Source: Flavobacterium sp. 9R
Lineage (GTDB): Bacteria > Bacteroidota > Bacteroidia > Flavobacteriales > Flavobacteriaceae
Length of the DNA stretch: 64,000 bases
Assembly (NCBI RefSeq): GCF_902506345.1
Contig: NZ_LR733413.1
Coordinates: 3,297,198-3,361,197, forward strand
Direction of reading: 5' to 3'
Shown here one piece after another: positions 42,025 through 50,251 of the stretch (within the stretch, counting starts at the first letter, position 1; each line of letters opens with the position of its first letter). The notes beneath the pieces are model-generated. The model worked only from the letters and a program-made list of their open reading frames with translations. It did not search any database and was not told the DNA's origin. Both the position numbers and the translations under genes were made by a program.

Positions 42025-44931
42025 TTAGGTTAAAATAAAATCTAAATTTTCTTCAAGTTCTGGGCTGATGTGCTGTTCATCAAGCAACGCATCCGAAAGC
42101 AGTTTTTTGTTTTCCTGCAAACGAATGATTTTTTCCTCCACCGTATTTTTAGTGATGAATCGAATTACATTCACTTTGTTCAGCTGTCCAATACGATGGG
42201 CACGACCAATACCTTGCTTTTCGGCAAAAGGATTCCACCAAGGGTCCAAAAACAAAACATAAGACGCTTTGGTAATATTGAGTCCCACGCCACCCGCTTT
42301 TAAGGAAATAAAAAACAATTTTGAGCGCTCTTGCTCTTGGAATATCTGGACTTGATAGGCGCGCTCTTTTTGTGGGGTAGCGCCAGTGAGTTCGCAAAAA
42401 TCAATCTTGTTCTCGAGGCTCCATTTTTTATAAAATTCCAAATTCGATACAAACGAACTGAATACTATCGTTTTTTGATTGGACTGCACCAAGGTTTCCA
42501 AATAACGCGTCACCGCCATATATTTTCCAGAATCCATTTCGGACTTGGCATCGACCATTTTTGGGTGATTGCTCAATTGTCTCAAACGCATCAACGTATT
42601 GATAATATTGATTTTGTCAATGCCATAACCATCGGTTTTTAAAAGTGCGTTTCTCGCTTTCGACTTTTCTTCTTCGTATAATTTCTCTTGTTCGGGTTCC
42701 ATCTCGCAATAGAAGACTTGCTCGGAGAGTTCTGGTAAGTCTTTTAAAACTTGCTCTTTGGTACGTCTTAAAATAAAAGGACTGACTAAGGTTTTGAGTT
42801 CTGCGAGACTGTTTTCGTCTTGTTTTTTCTCAATCGGGAATTTGTAATGCTCAGTAAAAAAAGCATAACTCCCCAAAATATTCGGATTGATAAATTGCAT
42901 TTGCGACCACAAATCGTCTAAAGAATTTTCAATCGGCGTGCCGCTCAACGAGATTTTATGAGTGGTTTGCAGTTGATTAATGGCTTTAAAGATTTTCGAA
43001 TTTTTGTTTTTGATGTATTGGCTTTCATCCAAAATCAAATAATGAAATTGGTATTTTTCTAAAATCGAAAGGTCTCTCGCTACCACCGCATAACTGGTGA
43101 AAATCAAGTCGTACTTTGCTAATTTTTTAGACAATAGTTTTCGGTCTTGTCCTACATATTGAATTCTTCGAAAGTGAGGCGTAAATTTTCTAGCTTCGTT
43201 ATACCAGTTGAACACCAAAGAGGAGGGAAGCACAATTAAGGCTTTTAAGTATTCTTTGGCTACGGGGATTTCGTTGCCAAACAAATCGAGTTGGGTATTT
43301 TCGGCTTTTTCAAATTCTAGTTTTTCTTGTACGGCAACCAGCGTGGATAAGGTTTGCAATGTTTTTCCCAATCCCATATCATCGGCCAAGCAAGCGCCTA
43401 AACCGTTGTTGTAATGTTCCAAGAGCCATTGCACACCTTCTATTTGATACGGTCGCAAGGTGGCTTTAACCAAAGGCGAAGGTTGGTATTGAACAGATTC
43501 CTTCACGTGCAAGGCCTGTTTCAACTGCGGAATGTCTTCAAAAACAGCAAAATTACTTTTGAGAACCGCAAGATTTCCATTTTTGATTTTAGCCAATTTT
43601 GCCATCGCACTGTAGCGCGTCATCCATTCTGATGGAATCAAAAAGTAATTTCCGTTAGGCAAGGAAAACAGACGATTTTTGTTTTTTATATTCGGAATTA
43701 ACTCGCTGAAATTAAATTCAAAATCATCACAAACCACAGTCATTTTGATGTCAAACCAGTCGTTTTGAATGGTGTTGGAGAAAGCAATCGTTACGGTATT
43801 GCTATCGATTTTCTTCCCGTCTATTTTTAAATTTTCTAAAGAAAAACCTAAGGATGCTAGTTTCTCTTTATTTTCGATTGCCCATTGAATGGTTCCGAAA
43901 GCGTCTTGATTTGATGTGTTTTGGTTCAACCAAAACAGATTATTCTCGTTTTTACTTAGTCCCAAATCCAATAACGCCTCATTATAGGTGAGTTCGGCAT
44001 CCGTTCGTTTGAATTGCATCAATTGGATGTTGTTCAAATCCTTTAGGTCAATTTCTGAATGGGTGTTTTTGGGTTTAGTGGCATCAAATACAAAGCCATC
44101 GTAATCAAATAAAAGCCCAATATAATAGCTGTTTTTGAAAAAGTCATACACCAATTGAAGGTTACAAGAAACTATGGCGCTTCGGGTAACCACTTTAAAT
44201 CCACTGGCCGATATGTCTACTTTTTTGGCAATGTCTTTGATGAATTTTTCAAAATAATCAGGCACTAATTTCGAGGGGATTTCCACCACTTTTTTGGTCA
44301 AAAAAGGGGTGATTTTTTTCGAATTAATGTCTTTTAGTTGATACAATTTATGATAGGCAACCAACCATCCCGGTTCATCCAAAAGCAAGGTGACCTTGGT
44401 ATTGGAGGGATAAAATGAGGTAGTCTCGTCTTTTAGCAAAAGGGTGTACGAAATTCCGTTGTCGTGTTTGTCAAAATGCAGTTCGGTCGCTAAGGCTGGA
44501 TTTTGAGTAGCGATACGGCTGATGCGAAAATCTTTTTCTTTTCCCAAGTTTAATGAGAGCGGGAAATCGTTCTCTTTTACTAAAGAATAAAATTGCGCTA
44601 AGCTTATTTTTATAAACTGCTCAATGCCGAATTTTAACTTTTCATCTTTAAGTAAATCTTCAATATTTTTGGCCGATTTGCTTTTAGTTCGGTATTTCTT
44701 AAACAGGGCTTCAGGTTGGAGTACTTCACAAATCGACACTATTTTTTGTGTAGCAGTATTTAAGTTCTCAAGCGTTATCCCCATACTTTGAAGGACTTCA
44801 GGACTAGCTTTTTTTTCTAAATAGGTAATGGTATCCGTATGCCCAACTACATAGGCAGTGGGAATATAGTAATTGAGTCTCGCTTCGAAACTAACATCAA
44901 AGCAAAACTGGAAATAATTTTCGGGTTCCAA
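42025..44931 (-). CDS. SNF2-family DEAD/DEAH helicase-like ATPase
   Basis: This 968-residue protein is SNF2-type in its C-terminal half. Motifs: I ACLADDMGLGKTLQTL, II LILDESQYIKNKNSK (DESQ box), III SLSGTPIENSLDDLWSQM, V VGLNITKASYVLFLDPWWNP and VI KQGIGRAHRIGQLNKV. The first half (about 480 residues) has no recognised domain beyond beta-rich segments. SNF2 ATPases translocate on duplex DNA and remodel protein-DNA complexes. No restriction partners flank the gene, so it looks like the free-standing bacterial SNF2 class rather than a defence module. Confidence 0.9.
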   Translation of the reverse strand: MEPENYFQFCFDVSFEARLNYYIPTAYVVGHTDTITYLEKKASPEVLQSMGITLENLNTATQKIVSICEVLQPEALFKKYRTKSKSAKNIEDLLKDEKLKFGIEQFIKISLAQFYSLVKENDFPLSLNLGKEKDFRISRIATQNPALATELHFDKHDNGISYTLLLKDETTSFYPSNTKVTLLLDEPGWLVAYHKLYQLKDINSKKITPFLTKKVVEIPSKLVPDYFEKFIKDIAKKVDISASGFKVVTRSAIVSCNLQLVYDFFKNSYYIGLLFDYDGFVFDATKPKNTHSEIDLKDLNNIQLMQFKRTDAELTYNEALLDLGLSKNENNLFWLNQNTSNQDAFGTIQWAIENKEKLASLGFSLENLKIDGKKIDSNTVTIAFSNTIQNDWFDIKMTVVCDDFEFNFSELIPNIKNKNRLFSLPNGNYFLIPSEWMTRYSAMAKLAKIKNGNLAVLKSNFAVFEDIPQLKQALHVKESVQYQPSPLVKATLRPYQIEGVQWLLEHYNNGLGACLADDMGLGKTLQTLSTLVAVQEKLEFEKAENTQLDLFGNEIPVAKEYLKALIVLPSSLVFNWYNEARKFTPHFRRIQYVGQDRKLLSKKLAKYDLIFTSYAVVARDLSILEKYQFHYLILDESQYIKNKNSKIFKAINQLQTTHKISLSGTPIENSLDDLWSQMQFINPNILGSYAFFTEHYKFPIEKKQDENSLAELKTLVSPFILRRTKEQVLKDLPELSEQVFYCEMEPEQEKLYEEEKSKARNALLKTDGYGIDKINIINTLMRLRQLSNHPKMVDAKSEMDSGKYMAVTRYLETLVQSNQKTIVFSSFVSNLEFYKKWSLENKIDFCELTGATPQKERAYQVQIFQEQERSKLFFISLKAGGVGLNITKASYVLFLDPWWNPFAEKQGIGRAHRIGQLNKVNVIRFITKNTVEEKIIRLQENKKLLSDALLDEQHISPELEENLDFILT

Positions 44932-45023
44932 AAGGTAATTAATGAATGATTGATGGTAAACTAATTCAAATTATACGAAAACAATTCCTGCTAATTCGTG
45001 ACATTCGTATTGATTGTCAAAGT

Positions 45024-45857
45024 TTATTTAAAACAAACCGGGATTATTTCGCCTTTGGCCAAACAGTATTTTTCTACCAATTCAGGTGCAATTTTGCGGG
45101 TATAATCCTCTTCGATTACGGTAAAACCAATGCTTCTTAATTTGTCAAAATAATCACGGCCGTAAATGCGCACGTGGTCGTATTGTCCAAATATTTTCGC
45201 GCGTTCTTTTTGGTCGGTAATTGAGTCATCGGCAAACGTCACGTCACGATTTAAGTCCTGCGGAATCTGTAAAATGGCCATTCCGCCAGGTTTCAACACG
45301 CGGTACAATTCCTGCATCGCTTTGGTATCGTCTGGGATGTGCTCCAAAACGTGGTTGCACAAAATCACATCGTACTGATTGTCTTCAAAAGGCAAATTAC
45401 AAATGTCTGCTTTTACATCTGCCAATGGCGAAAACAAATCGGTAGTAGTGTAGTCCAAGTTTTTTTGTTTGCGAAACAATTTATAAAAAGCTTGTTCAGG
45501 AGCAAAATGCAAGACTTTTAATGCTGAATTTGTTTCAGCATCTCTCAATTTAATTCTTTTAGTGTTTGTAACTAAAGAATCTGAATCAAGTTCAGATTTA
45601 AAAAAGTCCGTTTGCTCGTTGAGGTACAACCACAACAAGCGGTGTCTTTCTAGCGAAAGCGTACTTGGAGAAAGCACGTTGTTGCGTTGCGTTTCGTATC
45701 CGTAAGGCAACATCGATTTAAAGCTTTTGCCATCAATTGGGTCCGTAAATTTGTCACCTTTTAAGGTAAAAGCAATGATTGGTCGCGCCACATAACTCAA
45801 ACGAATTAATAAGGGACGCGGAATGGTATTGAGTACGGTTTTGAAAAGTCTTTTCAT
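45024..45857 (-). CDS. Class I SAM-dependent methyltransferase (type 11-like)
   Basis: About 277 residues from the ATG at 45857 (MKRLFKTVLNTIPRPL); a start 7 codons upstream is also possible. The SAM-binding strand reads ALKVLHFAPEQAFYKLFRKQ in place of the usual GxGxG loop. It is followed by YTTTDLFSPLADVKADICNLPFEDNQYD and ILCNHVLEHIPDDTKAMQELYRVLKPGG, which are clear methyltransferase-11 motifs. The substrate is unknown; relatives act on sugars or small molecules. The N-terminal region (YVARPIIAFTLKGDKFTDP) is basic. It lies downstream of map on the same strand (145 bp gap). Confidence 0.85.
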   Translation of the reverse strand: MKRLFKTVLNTIPRPLLIRLSYVARPIIAFTLKGDKFTDPIDGKSFKSMLPYGYETQRNNVLSPSTLSLERHRLLWLYLNEQTDFFKSELDSDSLVTNTKRIKLRDAETNSALKVLHFAPEQAFYKLFRKQKNLDYTTTDLFSPLADVKADICNLPFEDNQYDVILCNHVLEHIPDDTKAMQELYRVLKPGGMAILQIPQDLNRDVTFADDSITDQKERAKIFGQYDHVRIYGRDYFDKLRSIGFTVIEEDYTRKIAPELVEKYCLAKGEIIPVCFK

Positions 45858-46002
45858 AGTTGTTACACTAAGATTCACAAAGATTTAGAATTCTCTAGCG
45901 GTGTTTATGAATCGTTTTATATTATTTTTTGAAATTTTTGAATTATAATTGATTAGCAATCCCAGTAGATATTGTCTTAATTCAAATTCGTGCAATTCGT
46001 GT

Positions 46003-46821
46003 TTAAACCACCAAAGGCATTTTTCTAAACTCTTCTTCTTCATCGCTTTCAATGCCAAGTGCTTTGTAAATGTATTTGAAAGTCGATAAAATTTCCGGTT
46101 TTCCGTCAATGATGGCTACATCGTGTTCAAAGTGAGCACTTGGTTTTCCATCGGCAGTAGTGATGGTCCAGCCGTCTTTGTGTTGTTTGATGTTTTTGGT
46201 TCCCATATTAATCATCGGTTCGATGGCTACAACCATCCCTTCAACAAAAAGTTTACCTCGACCTCTTTTGCCGTAGTTTGGCATTTCTGGGTCTTCGTGC
46301 ATTTTTTGTCCTAAACCGTGACCTACTAATTCACGAACCACACCATAACCGTGGGCTTCAGTATATTTTTGAATCGCATTTCCTACGTCTTCCACGCGAT
46401 TTCCTAATTTGAATTCGCGAATTCCAACATACAACGATTCCTTCGTAACCTGTAATAATTTTTTCGTTTCAGGTGCCACTTCGCCAATCTCAAAAGAGTA
46501 CGCGTGATCACCGTGAAATCCATTTTTGAAAGCCCCACAATCCACCGAAATCACATCCCCACTCTCTAGCGGTTTGTTGTTCGGGATACCGTGTACGACC
46601 TGAGAGTTTGGGCTCATACACAATGAATTCGGAAAACCGTACAATCCCAAGAAACTCGGTACTGCACCGTGATCGCGAATAAATGCTTCGGCCAATTTGT
46701 CTAAATATAAAGTAGTCACTCCTTCTTTGATTTCGGAGGCAATCATTCCTAAAGTTTTGGAAACAATCAAAGCACTTTCGCGCATCAATTCAATTTCTTC
46801 TCTTGATTTTACAATAATCAT
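46003..46821 (-). CDS. map: Methionine aminopeptidase, type I
   Basis: This 272-residue enzyme removes N-terminal methionine. Metal ligands are in VISVDCGAFKNGFHGDHAYSF (two Asp), LVGHGLGQKMHEDPEMPNY (His), VVAIEPMINMG (Glu) and HFEHDVAII (neighbour of the last Glu in the family; the ligand Glu is in IEPM). QVVHGIPNNKPLESGD is the substrate pocket. I chose ATG at 46821 (MIIVKSREEIELMRES), because a TACTTTTG promoter lies just upstream and residues encoded farther up are not homologous. An alternative TTG start at 46899 would include that promoter. Confidence 0.95.
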   Translation of the reverse strand: MIIVKSREEIELMRESALIVSKTLGMIASEIKEGVTTLYLDKLAEAFIRDHGAVPSFLGLYGFPNSLCMSPNSQVVHGIPNNKPLESGDVISVDCGAFKNGFHGDHAYSFEIGEVAPETKKLLQVTKESLYVGIREFKLGNRVEDVGNAIQKYTEAHGYGVVRELVGHGLGQKMHEDPEMPNYGKRGRGKLFVEGMVVAIEPMINMGTKNIKQHKDGWTITTADGKPSAHFEHDVAIIDGKPEILSTFKYIYKALGIESDEEEEFRKMPLVV

Positions 46822-46842
46822 AGCAGCTAAATTTTCAGTGGG

Positions 46843-46850
46843 CAAAAGTA
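46843..46850 (-). promoter_or_regulatory. -7 promoter element for map
   Basis: The minus strand reads TACTTTTG, 21 bases before the ATG at 46821. It excludes the upstream TTG as start. Confidence 0.55.
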
Positions 46851-46912
46851 CGACTTTTAAAATAATTGTATCGCTTCTTTTTTTACAGAAGCACAACAAA
46901 TTCCATCAGAAA

Positions 46913-47031
46913 AATTAGGAGCGAAACAATAGGCATTTTCAGGCAGCAAGGTTCCCGCTTTCCGCTACAATCTTTTTTTCTACCTAAAGAGCAGGTAGAA
47001 AAAAAGGATTTCCACTTCAATCGGGGCTAAA
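46913..47031 (+). repeat. Intergenic structured repeat R6
   Basis: AATTAGGAGC opens and CGGGGCTAAA closes the element. The box TTCCCGCTTTCCGCTACAATCTT is followed by a long core stem CTTTTTTTCTACCT / AGGTAGAAAAAAAG and AGGATTTCCACTTCAATCGGGG. It lies upstream of map (divergent in sense to both neighbours). Confidence 0.8.
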
Positions 47032-47488
47032 GAGCCAGCATTAGTGTTTTTTATGTTTAATCGTTTAACTATTTAATCAATTAATTGTTTAGTCTTTGCG
47101 TTACTTTTTTCAACCATATAAGGCATATAAGGTCATTGAAGTTTTTCTTTGTGAATACTTTTCGGTTAAATTTAGCCACGGATTACACAGATTTAACGGA
47201 TTTTTGCTAAATCTTATATGCCCTTCAATTTCTTATATGGTTCAAAAAACACCCATAATTTTAACCAAAACTTCTATGGCTTAAATGTTTAAAAGTAAGT
47301 TGCTTTAGTCTTTGCGTCCCTTGCGTAAACCCTTGCGACCTTTGCGGTTAAATTTAGCCACAGATTACACAGATTTAACGGATTTTAATCAACCTTATAT
47401 GTTCTTCAATTTCTTATATGGTTCAAAAAACAACCATAGTTTTACTCCAAAACTTCTATGACTTATATGTTTTTTAACCCCCAAAAAA
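47032..47488. other. Long non-coding gap holding a two-copy direct repeat
   Basis: This 457-bp gap before tolC's 3' end has no credible ORF. It holds two copies of a roughly 127-bp unit with a 182-bp period (47163-47289 and 47345-47471), both containing CCACNGATTACACAGATTTAAC. A segment at 47112-47141 is an inverted partial copy of the unit's end. See the findings. Confidence 0.7.
47163..47471. repeat. Two-copy direct repeat, 182-bp period
   Basis: Copy A at 47163-47289 and copy B at 47345-47471 share GGTTAAATTTAGCCAC, GATTACACAGATTTAACGGA, CTTCAATTTCTTATATGG and TTCAAAAAAC in order, with base differences and no coding frame. Confidence 0.72.
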
Positions 47489-48889
47489 TCAATCAGGATT
47501 TGCCATAATCTTAAACAACTCCGAGTTCGAAATCAAAAACCGATTTTCCAAAGCAATCGACGCCAGTTGAGCCGAAACCAAATTGTTCTCACGGGTGTTA
47601 ATCAAGAACAAAGAACTTTCTCCAAACGAGAACAATCGTTCCTCAGATTGCAGCATTGTTTCATTATTTTTAACCAAGCCCTCAATCAAACTGCGTTGTT
47701 TAGTAAGCGAAGTGATTTCTGTTTTTTGAGCCGTAATTTTGTTGGTCAATTGTACTCTTTCTAAGCTCAAAGCATATTGCGTTTCTTGTACTTTAAATTG
47801 TGCCAATTTCAAGCCTCCTCGTTCTTTTCTTAAAAATAAAGGAAAGGCAAAATTCACTCCAATCTTATAATCATTAAATTGATAATTGTCGATATAACTG
47901 GGTTCCGATAAATACGAATAACTCAAATCGATTTTAGGTAATAAGGCATTCGCTTTGAGTTTTCGGTCTACATTGAGCATATCTATTTTGCGTTCCAACG
48001 CATTGATTTTTGGATGGTTTGTTATCGAAAAATCTTGATTTTGTAAATCATTCGTGCGTAAGGTTTCCTGAATCGTAGTGGCCAATTTACTTTCTGGAAT
48101 CAACGCATCCGAAAGTTCTAGCGGAATACTGTTGTCCAACCACAAATAGTTGGAAAGCTCCAATTTGGCTTTGGCTAATTTCAATTCAGAATCCTCCAAA
48201 CTTAGCGTTCTGTTTTTTACAATAATTCCAGCTTCCACGCTATCAATTGCAGGTTTGTCTCCTTGTTGGATTAAGCTTTCGATACCTTTAAAACGTATTT
48301 GAGCATTTTTTTGATAGACTTTGTATAACTGAACTTCATCATAGTTTCTTTTCCAATTGAAGTAAGCAATCGAGGCATCATACAAAACCGCAATGGCTTC
48401 AAGTTTTCTTTCGGCTTGACTCAATTGTACTTGCATTTTAGCCTTGCGAACATCTGCCATTCGTTGGTTAATCAAAAGACCTTGACCCAACGGCACACTA
48501 ATCCCGAAAGAGGTTAACCCTTGATTTGGAACCGTATTTTGAGGGTTCAAGTAAATTCCTTCGTTGTTATCAAAACCCGCTTTAACCTCTATTCCATACC
48601 AAGTAGGAATTTTAAAACTGCTATTCAAAATAGAGTAATACTCTTTATCCTTGAACTGCTTTTTGTCAAAATCGACTTCTATCTTTGGGTCAAATCCACC
48701 TCTGGCCATCATCAAATTGGCTTGTGCACGCGTGATTTCTAAATCGGCATTTTTTACTAAAGGATGGTATTTTTTTACATAGCCCAAAAACTCATTATAG
48801 CTGAATTCGTTATTTGGGCTAACAGCAGTAGTGTTTTGTGCTTGTAAAAAAGTACCGTATAGTAAGAAAACAATCAGGAACTGTTTCAT
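47489..48889 (-). CDS. TolC family outer membrane efflux protein
   Basis: This 466-residue outer-membrane channel subunit of a tripartite exporter has a signal peptide (MKQFLIVFLLYGTFLQAQ). TolC-like helical repeats follow, with LEITRAQANLMMARGGFDPKIEVDFDKK early and IDLSYSYLSEPSYIDNY... and FPLFLRKERGGLKLAQFKVQET as the second-half landmarks. These correspond to beta-barrel plus alpha-barrel segments. Its start overlaps the stop of the HlyD gene by one base. It is the last gene of the six-gene exporter operon. Confidence 0.9.
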   Translation of the reverse strand: MKQFLIVFLLYGTFLQAQNTTAVSPNNEFSYNEFLGYVKKYHPLVKNADLEITRAQANLMMARGGFDPKIEVDFDKKQFKDKEYYSILNSSFKIPTWYGIEVKAGFDNNEGIYLNPQNTVPNQGLTSFGISVPLGQGLLINQRMADVRKAKMQVQLSQAERKLEAIAVLYDASIAYFNWKRNYDEVQLYKVYQKNAQIRFKGIESLIQQGDKPAIDSVEAGIIVKNRTLSLEDSELKLAKAKLELSNYLWLDNSIPLELSDALIPESKLATTIQETLRTNDLQNQDFSITNHPKINALERKIDMLNVDRKLKANALLPKIDLSYSYLSEPSYIDNYQFNDYKIGVNFAFPLFLRKERGGLKLAQFKVQETQYALSLERVQLTNKITAQKTEITSLTKQRSLIEGLVKNNETMLQSEERLFSFGESSLFLINTRENNLVSAQLASIALENRFLISNSELFKIMANPD

Positions 48890-50247
48890 TATTTTTTTGC
48901 GTTAATGGGTTGTTTGTCATTTTTTGTTGTCTTATAGTAATCAGGAGGGAATCCGTTTAAGGTTCTCCAGATTTCAAACCAAACAGGAACGGTGTTTAAC
49001 AACGCAATAGTCTCAGCGCCAGAGCCCACTCTCAGTTGTTTAGGCCAAGGAGATTCGTTGGGGTCAGGAGCAATCAATACTCTGAATTTTCCGTTTTCAC
49101 TAATGAAATTTTCGATGGCAACAATTTGACCTCCAAACGTTCCATAAGACATATCAGGCCATCCAGAGAAGACAATAGTTGGCCATCCATCAAACCAAAC
49201 TCTGATTTTTTCTCCTTTTTTGATTAAAGGCAAATCAACAGGATTTACAAAAGTTTCAACCGCAATGTCATATTTTGCAGGCATAATGGTAACAATTGGT
49301 GTTCCTTCTTTGATGGTTTCTCCAATTCCCGCTTGAATCGCACGGTTGATGTAACCACTTTGCACCGCTTTGATGTAATACATTCCGTTTCGGATGCTGT
49401 AATTGGCATATTGGTTTTCTAATTTGTTTACTTGCGCCTCAGTGTCAAACTGATTGCTCAATGCGGTAAATTGGTCGCTTTGTGCCTTAGAAACCTTTTC
49501 GCCATATTCTGCATTAATTCTTCCTAATTCAACCTTTGCATTTATAAACTCATTTTTACTGGTCAAAAGTTTGTTTTCTTGGGTAATGATTTTAGCCTCA
49601 ACTTCTTGTTGTTTTAGCCTTTTTTCCTCCACGTCAGTTAGGGGTTTTAAACCTTCTTTGTTTAATTGTAATGCACGATTAAATTGTGTGTTGGCGATTT
49701 TGAGTTGGGTTTTTACCGCTTCTAAATCTGTCGAATCGCTTTTTATTTTCAACAAACCTTGTTTGATTTTGTTTTGGGCTTGTTCTAATTTGAGTTTTCT
49801 TTCGTTTTCTATGTTTTGTATTTGAGAAGAAAGTGTGGTTACTTTTGAACCATAAGATTGCAAAGCCTGTTTCTTGGCATTGACTTGATTTTTGGTATTG
49901 GCTACCAAATTCGGGTCCATATAATCTTCTTTAATCTCTGAAATGAACATAATAGTGTCACCTTTCTCTACATAATCTCCTTCTTGTACATACCATTTCT
50001 CAATTCGTCCAGAAATCACACTCTGAATAGATTGTGGTCTTTGGTTGGGTTTTAATGTAGTTACGGCTCCAGAGCCCGAAATGTTTTGTGTCCAAGGTAA
50101 AAATAGTGCGATAACCGCCAAAATCGAAACTGTCCAAATGATTCGGTTTAATATTTTATAATGCGGTCTGTTACTTAAATTCTTAACGGTTTTATAGCGT
50201 TGTAAGGATTCTAAGCTGGTTTTGTTGCCTTCTGAAATATTCAACAT
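48889..50247 (-). CDS. HlyD family membrane fusion protein
   Basis: This 452-residue adaptor has a single N-terminal membrane anchor (about residues 33-52, IIWTVSILAVIALFLPW). Lipoyl/barrel-sandwich halves follow (VISGRIEKWYVQEGDYVEKGDTIMFIS), then a long helical hairpin (about 110-270). After it come the second lipoyl half and IVAIENFISENGKFRVLIAPD. Such proteins join an inner-membrane ABC transporter to TolC. The gene start is 5 bases after the ABC gene stop. Confidence 0.92.
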   Translation of the reverse strand: MLNISEGNKTSLESLQRYKTVKNLSNRPHYKILNRIIWTVSILAVIALFLPWTQNISGSGAVTTLKPNQRPQSIQSVISGRIEKWYVQEGDYVEKGDTIMFISEIKEDYMDPNLVANTKNQVNAKKQALQSYGSKVTTLSSQIQNIENERKLKLEQAQNKIKQGLLKIKSDSTDLEAVKTQLKIANTQFNRALQLNKEGLKPLTDVEEKRLKQQEVEAKIITQENKLLTSKNEFINAKVELGRINAEYGEKVSKAQSDQFTALSNQFDTEAQVNKLENQYANYSIRNGMYYIKAVQSGYINRAIQAGIGETIKEGTPIVTIMPAKYDIAVETFVNPVDLPLIKKGEKIRVWFDGWPTIVFSGWPDMSYGTFGGQIVAIENFISENGKFRVLIAPDPNESPWPKQLRVGSGAETIALLNTVPVWFEIWRTLNGFPPDYYKTTKNDKQPINAKK

Positions 50248-50251
50248 AATG

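Noticed and set aside
42025..44931. SNF2 helicase as part of a defence system (for example DISARM-like)
   Set aside because: No methylase, nuclease or phospholipase-D partner adjoins it; neighbours are housekeeping genes.
45885..46109. 74-codon ORF overlapping the end of map
   Set aside because: It overlaps map in another frame on the same strand, and its composition is not protein-like. It is probably chance.
46822..46899. TTG start for map giving 26 more residues
   Set aside because: A TACTTTTG promoter lies inside this segment and the residues are not family-like.
47163..47471. CRISPR-like array
   Set aside because: Only two units with a 182-bp period, diverged blocks and no cas genes.
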